Below, in pieces: positions 1 to 5,062 of a DNA stretch of 5,062 nucleotides; positions within the stretch are counted from its first letter, which is position 1; each line of letters opens with the position of its first letter. Source of the stretch: Hyphomicrobiales bacterium (GTDB lineage: Bacteria > Pseudomonadota > Alphaproteobacteria > Rhizobiales > Aestuariivirgaceae); contig JALSNA010000074.1 in the NCBI GenBank assembly GCA_026987255.1, positions 1-5,062 on the forward strand, given 5' to 3'. A model generated the notes under the pieces. It saw only the letters and a program-made list of their open reading frames with translations. It ran no database searches and was not told where the DNA came from. The position numbers and the translations under genes were made by a program.

Positions 1-8
1 AACATTGC

Positions 9-37
9 CCCGGGTGGCTTGCATAATGCCACCCGGG
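9..37 (+). terminator. Strong GC-rich stem-loop upstream of pstC (probable terminator or attenuator)
   Basis: Arms CCCGGGTGGC (9-18) and GCCACCCGGG (28-37) are perfect reverse complements, giving a 10-bp stem with a 9-nt loop (19-27). The T-rich stretch TATTTT (41-46) follows three bases after the stem, which fits a Rho-independent terminator reading on the + strand for a gene that ends before the window. If the upstream gene is pstS, which often precedes pstC, the hairpin could instead act as a partial terminator or 3'-end stabiliser that keeps the binding protein more abundant than the membrane subunits. The U-tract is short and interrupted, so termination may be leaky. The structure is directly visible; its function is inferred. 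Confidence 0.6.
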
Positions 38-82
38 CGCTATTTTGACCGCACCGGGGGATGTGCGCGCAACGCGGGATGT

Positions 83-89
83 GGAGGGG
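83..89 (+). promoter_or_regulatory. Ribosome binding site of pstC
   Basis: GGAGGGG lies six bases before the ATG at 96. It decides the start of pstC in favour of this ATG over the in-frame TTG at 45, which overlaps the T-tract after the hairpin and has no comparable Shine-Dalgarno sequence. Confidence 0.75.
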
Positions 90-95
90 CTGGTC

Positions 96-1097
96 ATGAC
101 CAGTGCGAGCAAGAGCGAGGATCCGGCACAGGCTGCCTCATCGCAGCCGCCCGCGCGAGGCGGCCGGTCCTTTGGCGACAAGGTCTATCTGGCCCTGACC
201 TGGGCATCGGCGGTGCTGGTGCTCATCATCCTGGGCGCGATCATCGTCATGCTGATCCATGGCTCGCTGCCGGCGTTGCGCAAATTCGGCTTCTTCCATT
301 TTCTCACATCGGCGGCATGGAATCCGGTCAGGGAAGAATTCGGTGCGCTTTCGCCCATTGTCGGCACCCTTGTTTCCTCGCTCATCGCCATTGTCATCGG
401 CTTGCCGGTGAGCTTCGGCATCGCCCTGTTCATCACCGAGCTTGCCCCGGTGTGGCTGAAGCGGCCGGTGGGGGTGGCCATCGAGCTGCTGGCCGCCATA
501 CCCAGCATCATCTATGGCATGTGGGGCCTGTTCATTTTCGCCCCCTTCTTTGCCGAACACATCCAGCCGCTGCTGGAGAACACCCTGGGGCGGGTGCCGG
601 GGCTGGGCATCTTCTTCCAGGGGCTGCCTTTGGGCATCAGCGTCTTTACCGCCGGGGTGGTGCTGGCCATCATGATCGTGCCCTTCATCGCCTCGGTGAT
701 GCGCGATGTCTTCGAGACGGTGCCGCGCGAGCTGCGCGAATCCGCCTATGGCGTGGGCTGCACCACCTGGGAGGTGGTGTGGAAGGTCATCATGCCGGTC
801 ACCAAGGTGGGCGTGGTGGGCGGCATCATGCTGGGGCTGGGGCGGGCCCTGGGCGAGACCATGGCGGTGACCTTCGTCATCGGCAATTCCCATGAGCTGA
901 ACGCGGCCCTGTTCATGCCCGGCAACTCCATCGCCTCGACCATCGCCAACGAGTTCACCGAGGCCGACGGGGAGATCTACACCTCGGCGCTGATCTCGCT
1001 GGGGCTGATCCTATTCATCATCACCTTCATCATTCTCTCGCTGGCCAAGTTCATGCTCATCCGCATGGCCCGCGCCCAGGAAGGCAGGAGCGCATGA
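96..1097 (+). CDS. pstC: Phosphate ABC transporter permease PstC
   Basis: PstC is one of the two inner-membrane permease subunits of the high-affinity phosphate importer PstSCAB. With PstA it forms the channel that receives phosphate from periplasmic PstS. The 333-residue product (E. coli PstC has 319) has about six hydrophobic segments, near residues 31-55, 84-113, 126-151, 181-203, 236-262 and 296-322. Family hallmarks are WNP...FGALSPIVGT (75-91), the AIPSIIYGMWG segment (134-144), the cytoplasmic EAA-type coupling loop around RESAYGVGCTTWEVVWKVIMP (214-234) that docks to PstB, and GRALGETMAV (249-258). The first ~25 residues are polar and rich in Ala, Ser and Pro, consistent with a cytoplasmic tail. 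The ATG at 96 is chosen for its strong Shine-Dalgarno at 83-89; a TTG 17 codons upstream is less likely. The last four bases overlap pstA, so translational coupling is likely. Confidence 0.95.
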   Translation: MTSASKSEDPAQAASSQPPARGGRSFGDKVYLALTWASAVLVLIILGAIIVMLIHGSLPALRKFGFFHFLTSAAWNPVREEFGALSPIVGTLVSSLIAIVIGLPVSFGIALFITELAPVWLKRPVGVAIELLAAIPSIIYGMWGLFIFAPFFAEHIQPLLENTLGRVPGLGIFFQGLPLGISVFTAGVVLAIMIVPFIASVMRDVFETVPRELRESAYGVGCTTWEVVWKVIMPVTKVGVVGGIMLGLGRALGETMAVTFVIGNSHELNAALFMPGNSIASTIANEFTEADGEIYTSALISLGLILFIITFIILSLAKFMLIRMARAQEGRSA

Positions 1098-1936
1098 TGG
1101 ACATCTACACCCGCCGCAAGATCATCAACGGGGTCAATCTCACCGCCGCGGTGGTGACCACCGCCCTGGGGCTGTTCTTTCTGGCCTGGCTGCTGTGGAC
1201 GCTGTTTGCGCAAGGGCTGGCCAATTTCAACTGGGCGCTGTTTTCCCAGGACATGCCCGGCCCCGGCTCCGAGGGCGGCGGCCTGCGCAACGCCATCGTG
1301 GGATCGCTGATGATGACCATAACGGCGGTGGTCATCGGCGCGCCGGTGGGCATCCTGGCCGGGGCCTATCTCTCCGAGTTCGGCCGCTATGCGCGCATCT
1401 CCATCGCGGTGCGGTTCATCAACGACGTTCTGCTCTCGGCTCCCTCCATCGTCATCGGCGTCTTCGTCTACGAGATCATGGTGGCGCCCTTTGGCGGCTT
1501 TTCCGGCTGGTCGGGAGCGGTGGCGCTGGCCATCCTGGTGATCCCGGTGGTGGTGCGCACCACCGAGAACATGATGCGCCTGGTGCCCGATTCCATGCGC
1601 GAGGCCGCAGCCGCCCTGGGCGCGCCGCAGTGGAAGGTGGTCAATTCGGTGGTCATCCGCGCCGCCATCAGCGGCATCATGACCGGCGTTCTGCTGGCCA
1701 TCGCGCGCATCGCCGGAGAGACCGCTCCCTTGCTCTTTACCGCCCTGAACAACCAGTTCTTCAGTCTCGACATGAGCAAGCCCATGGCCAACCTGCCGGT
1801 GACCATCTTCAATTTCGCCATGGGGCCCTATGACAACTGGCACGATCTGGCCTGGGCGGGCTCCTTGCTGATTACCCTGGCGGTGCTGGGGCTGAACATC
1901 ATCACCCGCGTGCTCTTGCGCCCGGGCAGGAAATAG
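1094..1936 (+). CDS. pstA: Phosphate ABC transporter permease PstA
   Basis: PstA is the second permease subunit of the phosphate importer and pairs with PstC in the inner membrane. The product has 280 residues (E. coli PstA has 296). Hydrophobic segments lie near residues 14-38, 66-95, 110-131, 139-156, 190-217 and 252-274. The coupling loop [19 protein letters not shown] (165-183) is a clear EAA motif, and [14 protein letters not shown] (204-217) is the conserved PstA counterpart of the GETMAV region of PstC. The start overlaps the pstC stop as ATGA, implying coupled translation. A second ATG directly follows at 1097. The Shine-Dalgarno AGGAG (1086-1090) is 3 nt from the first and 6 nt from the second, so initiation at 1097, giving 279 residues, is equally or more plausible. 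The stop is 17 nt before pstB. Confidence 0.95.
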   Translation: MMDIYTRRKIINGVNLTAAVVTTALGLFFLAWLLWTLFAQGLANFNWALFSQDMPGPGSEGGGLRNAIVGSLMMTITAVVIGAPVGILAGAYLSEFGRYARISIAVRFINDVLLSAPSIVIGVFVYEIMVAPFGGFSGWSGAVALAILVIPVVVRTTENMMRLVPDSMREAAAALGAPQWKVVNSVVIRAAISGIMTGVLLAIARIAGETAPLLFTALNNQFFSLDMSKPMANLPVTIFNFAMGPYDNWHDLAWAGSLLITLAVLGLNIITRVLLRPGRK

Positions 1937-1953
1937 ACGAAAGGTTTCAGGTC

Positions 1954-2790
1954 ATGAGTGCCGACGCCACGCAAAATCCTGCGGCCATCGCCCTCGATCC
2001 GGCCATGACGCAGTCCGCCGCCAGGACGGAGGCGGACGAGGTGAAGATCGCCGTGAAGCATCTGGATTTCTACTACGGCAACTTCAAGGCCCTGAAGGAC
2101 ATCAACATGGATATCCGGGCGGGCAAGGTGACGGCCTTCATCGGCCCCTCCGGCTGCGGCAAGTCCACCGTCCTGCGCGTGTTCAACCGCATTTACAATC
2201 TCTACCCGAAACAGCGCGCCACCGGCGAGGTGCTGCTCGACGGGCAGAACATCCTCGGCAAGGACGTGGACATCAACATATTGCGCTCCAAGGTGGGCAT
2301 GGTGTTCCAAAAACCCACGCCCTTTCCCATGAGCATCTATGACAACATCGCCTTCGGCGTGAAACTCTACGAGAATCTCTCCAGGGCGGACATGGATGCG
2401 CGCGTCGAATGGGCGCTGAAGAAGGCGGCCCTGTGGGACGAGGTCAAGGACATCCTCAAGCAGACCGGCAATGCGCTTTCCGGCGGCCAGCAGCAAAGGC
2501 TGTGCATCGCCCGTGCCGTGGCCGTCAAGCCGGAGGTGGTGCTGCTGGACGAGCCCACTTCGGCGCTCGATCCCATCTCGACGCTGAAGATCGAGGAGCT
2601 GATATCGGAGCTGAAGGAAAACTACACCATCGTCATCGTCACCCACAACATGCAGCAGGCGGCGCGCGTCTCCGATGACACCGCCTTCATGTATCTGGGC
2701 GAGCTGATCGAGTTTACCGATACCAACACCCTGTTCACCAATCCGCGCGAGAAGCGCACCCAGGATTACATCACCGGCCGTTTCGGCTAA
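1954..2790 (+). CDS. pstB: Phosphate ABC transporter ATP-binding protein PstB
   Basis: PstB is the cytoplasmic ATPase that powers phosphate import through PstC and PstA, and it also takes part in phosphate signalling with PhoU. All ABC motifs are intact: Walker [10 protein letters not shown] (64-72), Q-loop Gln119 in [16 protein letters not shown], signature LSGGQQQR (175-182), Walker B VVLLDEP (195-201) with catalytic Glu200, D-loop SALD (203-206) and H-loop His231 in [13 protein letters not shown]. The [11 protein letters not shown] stretch and the YITGRFG C-terminus are typical of PstB rather than of ABC ATPases in general. At 278 residues it exceeds the 257 of E. coli PstB. The excess is mostly an N-terminal tail of ~30 residues rich in Ala and acidic residues before the ABC fold begins near VKIAVKHL (30-37). 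A shorter start at Met18 is possible but has no clear ribosome site. The Shine-Dalgarno for the chosen start is modest (AAGG at 1941). Confidence 0.97.
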   Translation: MSADATQNPAAIALDPAMTQSAARTEADEVKIAVKHLDFYYGNFKALKDINMDIRAGKVTAFIGPSGCGKSTVLRVFNRIYNLYPKQRATGEVLLDGQNILGKDVDINILRSKVGMVFQKPTPFPMSIYDNIAFGVKLYENLSRADMDARVEWALKKAALWDEVKDILKQTGNALSGGQQQRLCIARAVAVKPEVVLLDEPTSALDPISTLKIEELISELKENYTIVIVTHNMQQAARVSDDTAFMYLGELIEFTDTNTLFTNPREKRTQDYITGRFG

Positions 2791-2814
2791 AGTCTGGCCC
2801 GGGAAACAACGGCC
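2776..2814 (+). other. Inverted repeat spanning the pstB stop and the pstB-phoU gap
   Basis: GGCCGTT (2776-2782) and AACGGCC (2808-2814) are perfect 7-nt reverse complements separated by 25 nt. An alternative fold pairs GGCCGTTTC (2776-2784) with GAAAC (2803-2807) plus GGCC (2811-2814), leaving a 3-nt bulge. The structure covers the pstB stop codon and ends three bases before the phoU Shine-Dalgarno AAGGAGA (2817-2823). No U-tract follows, so it is not an intrinsic terminator. It could affect mRNA stability or phoU translation, or be chance in GC-rich DNA. Confidence 0.3.
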
Positions 2815-2831
2815 GCAAGGAGACAAGATCC

Positions 2832-3596
2832 ATGCCCGACAATCACATTGCCAAGGACTTCGACCGCGATCTGGCGCGGCTTGACGAGAAGATTTCGCGC
2901 ATGGGGGCGCTGGCCGAGGAGGAGCTGGAATCCTCCCTGCGGGCCCTGCGCCAGCGCGATCCGGATATTGCCGAGCAGGCCATATTGCGCGATCGCGAAA
3001 TCGACCGTCTGGAGCAGGAGGTGGAGGATGGCGCGGTGAGTCTCATTGCCCTGCGCCAGCCCATGGCCAACGATCTGCGCATGGTCATTGGCGTTCTGAA
3101 GATTTCCAGCGACCTGGAGCGCATCGGCGATCTGTCCAAGAACATTTCGCGCCGCGTCATCACCCTGGCCGAGAACAAGCCGCCCAAGCTGCTGCGCAAG
3201 GGGCTGAAGCGCATGGGCAAACAGGTGATCCGCCAGCTGCGTGACGTGCTGGACGCCTATGTGGCGCGCGATGCGCAAAAGGCGCGCGAGGTCTGGCAGA
3301 GCGACGAGGAGATCGACGAGGCCTACAACTCCATCTTCCGCGAGCTGCTCACCTACATGATGGAGGATCCGCGCACCATCGGCATGTGCACCCATCTGCT
3401 CTTCGGAGCGCGCAACCTGGAGCGCATCGGCGATCATGTGACCAATATCGCCGAGAACATTTATTACATGGTCACCGGCGAGCGGATGGACGAGATTCGC
3501 CCCAAGGGAGACGAGACGGTCAACATCATGCCACAGGCCGCGGACGGGCCTGACGAGGCACAGGCCGCGAAGAATGGCAAGGCGCAAGAGGACTGA
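2832..3596 (+). CDS. phoU: Phosphate signalling regulator PhoU
   Basis: PhoU is a cytoplasmic all-helical protein that links the Pst transporter to the PhoR-PhoB two-component system and is needed to keep the Pho regulon off when phosphate is plentiful. The sequence shows the expected two repeats of a three-helix bundle. Each carries the metal-binding E-x3-D signature: DLERIGDLSKNI (94-105, with Glu96 and Asp100) and NLERIGDHVTNI (195-206, with Glu197 and Asp201). The product has 254 residues (E. coli PhoU has 241). The extra length is a polar, low-complexity C-terminal tail of ~25 residues rich in Ala, Asp, Glu and Lys, probably disordered. The ATG is supported by Shine-Dalgarno AAGGAGA (2817-2823) at 8 nt spacing. 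It lies 41 nt after pstB and 6 nt before phoB, the usual arrangement in alphaproteobacterial phosphate operons. Confidence 0.96.
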   Translation: MPDNHIAKDFDRDLARLDEKISRMGALAEEELESSLRALRQRDPDIAEQAILRDREIDRLEQEVEDGAVSLIALRQPMANDLRMVIGVLKISSDLERIGDLSKNISRRVITLAENKPPKLLRKGLKRMGKQVIRQLRDVLDAYVARDAQKAREVWQSDEEIDEAYNSIFRELLTYMMEDPRTIGMCTHLLFGARNLERIGDHVTNIAENIYYMVTGERMDEIRPKGDETVNIMPQAADGPDEAQAAKNGKAQED

Positions 3597-3602
3597 CCGG
3601 CC

Positions 3603-4292
3603 ATGGCTGTTCACGTCCTGCTGGTAGAGGATGACGAGGCCCTGGCCATCATGCTGCGCTACAACCTCGAAGCGGAAGGCTACGAGGTGACGCTGGCCCC
3701 CGATGGCGAGGAGGCGGATCATTATCTCTCCACCCGGGAGTTCGACCTGGTCATTCTCGACTGGATGCTGCCCGGGGTGACCGGCATCGAACTGTGCCGC
3801 CGCATGCGGCTCAATCCGCGCACCCGCGCCATCCCGGTGATCATGCTCACCGCCCGCGGCGAGGAGACGGACAAGGTCAAGGGCCTGTCCACCGGCGCGG
3901 ACGATTATGTGGTCAAGCCCTTTTCGGTGCCGGAGTTCATGGCCCGCATGAAGGCGGTTCTGCGCAGGGCCCGGCCGCTCAAGGTGGCCGATGAGCTCAC
4001 GGTGGCCGATATCCGCCTCGAGCGGGGCGCCAGGCGCGCCTTCCGGGGGCGGCGCGAAATGCGCCTGGGGCCGACGGAAATGCGCCTTTTGGAGTTCTTC
4101 ATGGAAAACCCCGGCCGGGTGTTCTCGCGCGGCCAGCTGCTCGATCAGGTCTGGGGCCATGAAACCTATGTGGACGAACGCGCCGTGGATGTCTGCATCG
4201 GCCGGGTGCGCAAGGCGCTGACCGCCGGCGGCGAGGACAACCCCATCCGCACCGTGCGCGGCGAGGGCTACATGCTCGTCAAGCCGTCCTGA
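3603..4292 (+). CDS. phoB: Phosphate regulon response regulator PhoB (OmpR/PhoB family)
   Basis: PhoB is the transcription factor of the phosphate-starvation response. It is phosphorylated by PhoR and binds pho boxes. The 229 residues match the E. coli length. The receiver domain (about 3-120) has the acidic pair Glu10-Asp11, phospho-acceptor Asp53 in LDWMLPG, Thr83 in MLTARG and Lys105 in VVKPF. The winged-helix DNA-binding domain (about 130-227) includes LGPTEMRLLEFF (155-166), recognition helix DERAVDVCIGRVRKAL (191-206) and wing RTVRGEGY (216-223). Compared with the E. coli helix from memory, Arg193, Val197, Arg201 and Arg203 are kept, while Thr194, His198 and Arg200 are Ala, Cys and Gly. 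Gly200 is usual in alphaproteobacteria as I recall; the other two changes are less familiar. The start is 6 nt after phoU, with AAGAGGA (3586-3592) as a probable Shine-Dalgarno 10 nt upstream. No phoR follows; the next gene is an unrelated polymerase. Confidence 0.95.
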   Translation: MAVHVLLVEDDEALAIMLRYNLEAEGYEVTLAPDGEEADHYLSTREFDLVILDWMLPGVTGIELCRRMRLNPRTRAIPVIMLTARGEETDKVKGLSTGADDYVVKPFSVPEFMARMKAVLRRARPLKVADELTVADIRLERGARRAFRGRREMRLGPTEMRLLEFFMENPGRVFSRGQLLDQVWGHETYVDERAVDVCIGRVRKALTAGGEDNPIRTVRGEGYMLVKPS

Positions 4293-4317
4293 TCCTTCAG
4301 GGAGGCCGGGTGAGGGC

Positions 4318-4348
4318 TTGACTTTTTTCTCCACGATGTTCCTATAAT
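4318..4348 (+). promoter_or_regulatory. Sigma70-type promoter of the Y-family polymerase gene
   Basis: A -35 element TTGACT (4318-4323; five of six consensus bases) and a perfect -10 element TATAAT (4343-4348) are separated by 19 bp, slightly longer than the optimal 17. The spacer contains a run of six T (4323-4328) and is much more AT-rich than its surroundings. Transcription would begin near 4355, giving a 5' leader of about 30 nt. The -10 element is embedded in the LexA box at 4338-4352. Confidence 0.7.
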
Positions 4349-4352
4349 GTTC
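4338..4352 (+). promoter_or_regulatory. LexA operator (SOS box) of alphaproteobacterial type
   Basis: The sequence reads GTTC, seven bases (CTATAAT), GTTC, a perfect match to GTTC-N7-GTTC, the direct-repeat operator of LexA in alphaproteobacteria. The seven-base spacer holds the promoter -10 hexamer, so bound LexA would block RNA polymerase. The site is 33 nt before the start codon of a predicted translesion polymerase, a classic SOS target. The repeat is seen directly; regulation by LexA is inferred from pattern and position. Confidence 0.8.
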
Positions 4353-4374
4353 TCAAATGAGCAGAATACGGAAC

Positions 4375-4380
4375 AGGTGG
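4375..4380 (+). promoter_or_regulatory. Ribosome binding site of the Y-family polymerase
   Basis: AGGTGG lies four bases before the ATG at 4385 and supports that start. An upstream ATG at 4357 is in a different frame, whose reading ends at 4584 without any recognisable product. Confidence 0.6.
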
Positions 4381-4384
4381 AACC

Positions 4385-5062
4385 ATGGCTGTGGATATGC
4401 CCTTGCGCTGGCTGTTTCTGGACTTCGACAGCTATTTTGCCTCCGTGGAGCAGCAGGAACATCCGGCCTGGCGCGGCCGGCCGGTAATGGTCGTGCCGCT
4501 GGAGGACACCCGTGCGACGGGAGCCATTGCCGCTTCCCATGCAGCCAGGGCAAGGGGGGTGCGGCGGGGCATGATGGTGGATGAGGCACGTGCCCTGTGT
4601 CCCGAAATTGCCGTGGCCCCGGCCCGTCACGAGGTCTATGTGGCCTGGCATCACCGTTTGCTGTCCGAAATAGAACGCCACGCCCCGGTGGACCTGGTGC
4701 ATTCGGTGGATGAGGTGTCGGTGCGTCTGGGCCGCTCCCAGCGCGATCCTGCCGCGGCGCGCGCCCTGGCCTTGTCCATCAAGGACGGAATCACCACCAA
4801 CGCCGGGGAATGCCTGACCTGCTCCATTGGCATTGCGCCGTCGCGCCTGCTGGCCAAGCTGGCTGCCGAAATGGACAAACCGGACGGTCTGCGGCTGCTG
4901 GAGGCTGCAGACCTGCCTGCCGCCATTGCCCATTTGCCCCTGGAGGATATTCCAGGCATCTCCACCGGAATTTCACGCCGCCTTGCGGATGCCGGCGTGC
5001 GCGATGTGCGCGGTCTGTGGAAACTCGCGCCCCGCCAGGCGCGCGCCATCTGGGGTTCGGTG
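4385..5062 (+). CDS. Y-family translesion DNA polymerase (UmuC/DinB-like), 3' end beyond the window
   Basis: The 226 visible residues cover the palm, fingers and start of the thumb of an error-prone Y-family polymerase that copies past damaged bases. Catalytic metal ligands are present: Asp13 in LDFDSYFASVEQ (12-23) and Asp109-Glu110 in HSVDEVSV (106-113). Phe18 is at the expected steric-gate position that excludes ribonucleotides. SIGIAPSRLLAKLAAEMDKPDG (147-168) matches the family's nucleotide-binding segment with Lys158, and IPGISTGISRRLADAG (189-204) is the thumb helix-hairpin-helix. The usual Tyr of the finger Y-x-x-R motif appears to be His52, with Arg55 kept. It does not look like classical DinB. 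It resembles a proteobacterial branch often labelled ImpB/MucB/SamB, sometimes mis-named as a type VI secretion protein because of the ImpB symbol. Family members usually have 350-430 residues, so the little-finger domain and any clamp-binding motif are off the window. It has its own promoter with a LexA box and is probably SOS-induced. Confidence 0.88.
   Translation, partial: MAVDMPLRWLFLDFDSYFASVEQQEHPAWRGRPVMVVPLEDTRATGAIAASHAARARGVRRGMMVDEARALCPEIAVAPARHEVYVAWHHRLLSEIERHAPVDLVHSVDEVSVRLGRSQRDPAAARALALSIKDGITTNAGECLTCSIGIAPSRLLAKLAAEMDKPDGLRLLEAADLPAAIAHLPLEDIPGISTGISRRLADAGVRDVRGLWKLAPRQARAIWGSV

Noticed and set aside
22..27. CATAAT in the hairpin loop as a -10 element for pstC
   Set aside because: No -35 is visible at the required distance within the window, and the location in a hairpin loop suggests coincidence.
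45..95. Upstream TTG start for pstC adding 17 residues
   Set aside because: It overlaps the T-tract after the hairpin and lacks a Shine-Dalgarno, whereas the ATG at 96 has GGAGGGG at ideal spacing.
38..95. Pho box upstream of pstC
   Set aside because: No repeated CTGTCAT-like units are visible. The operon's pho box, if any, is probably upstream of the preceding gene.
977..1843. Antisense open frame (288 codons) opposite pstA
   Set aside because: It is a shadow of pstA; the His/Gly/Asp-rich product is typical of a reversed membrane-protein gene.
1828..2826. Antisense open frame (332 codons) opposite pstB
   Set aside because: It is a shadow of pstB, with low-complexity composition and no recognisable motif.
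4281..4328. Intrinsic terminator after phoB
   Set aside because: CCTGA-TCCT-TCAGG (4288-4301) is only 5 bp and 21 nt from the T6 run. A longer pairing of AAGCC (4281-4285) with GGCTT (4315-4319) leaves a 29-nt loop. Neither is convincing.
2787..4334. Long antisense open frame (515 codons) opposite phoU and phoB
   Set aside because: It mirrors the codon structure of two certain genes in GC-rich DNA, the product is a His/Ala/Gly/Arg-rich string with no domain, and no ribosome site fits.
4371..4383. Second LexA box made of GAAC repeats
   Set aside because: The two GAAC units are separated by five bases, not the seven needed for the alphaproteobacterial operator.
4268..4933. Antisense open frame opposite the polymerase start and its promoter
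   Set aside because: The opposite strand carries clear polymerase motifs in frame; the antisense product has none and would cover the promoter.
1..5062. CRISPR array, tRNA, rRNA, insertion sequence or phage elements
   Set aside because: No regularly spaced repeats, tRNA-like cloverleaf, rRNA-like tract, transposase or terminal inverted repeats were seen; nearly all bases are in the six genes described.

Overview
This is a GC-rich, densely coding bacterial window. Its main content is a phosphate-uptake and phosphate-signalling operon on the + strand: pstC, pstA, pstB, phoU and phoB. A divergent Y-family DNA polymerase follows, with its 3' end cut off by the window edge. The organism is most likely an alphaproteobacterium. 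The support is the direct repeat GTTC-N7-GTTC over the polymerase promoter, which is the known alphaproteobacterial LexA operator, together with PhoB details such as Gly200 and the phoU-phoB order. I cannot place it to genus.

Layout. Bases 1-95 hold a perfect 10-bp GC-rich hairpin, probably a terminator or attenuator for an upstream gene, and the pstC ribosome binding site. pstC (96-1097) and pstA (1094-1936) overlap by 4 nt. pstB (1954-2790), phoU (2832-3596) and phoB (3603-4292) follow with gaps of 17, 41 and 6 nt, so co-transcription is very likely. The 92-nt gap 4293-4384 contains a sigma70-type promoter with a perfect TATAAT, which lies inside a perfect LexA box. The polymerase starts at 4385 and is open at 5062.

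How the genes work together. PstC and PstA form the inner-membrane channel of the high-affinity phosphate ABC transporter and PstB is its ATPase. PhoU senses transporter state and restrains the histidine kinase PhoR, and PhoB is the DNA-binding response regulator. The periplasmic phosphate-binding protein PstS and the kinase PhoR are not in the window; either or both could lie just upstream of base 1. The polymerase appears to be a separate transcription unit under SOS control.

I see no evidence for an undescribed multi-gene system. The most informative points are the LexA-controlled polymerase next to phoB, the substitutions in the PhoB recognition helix, and the hairpin before pstC.
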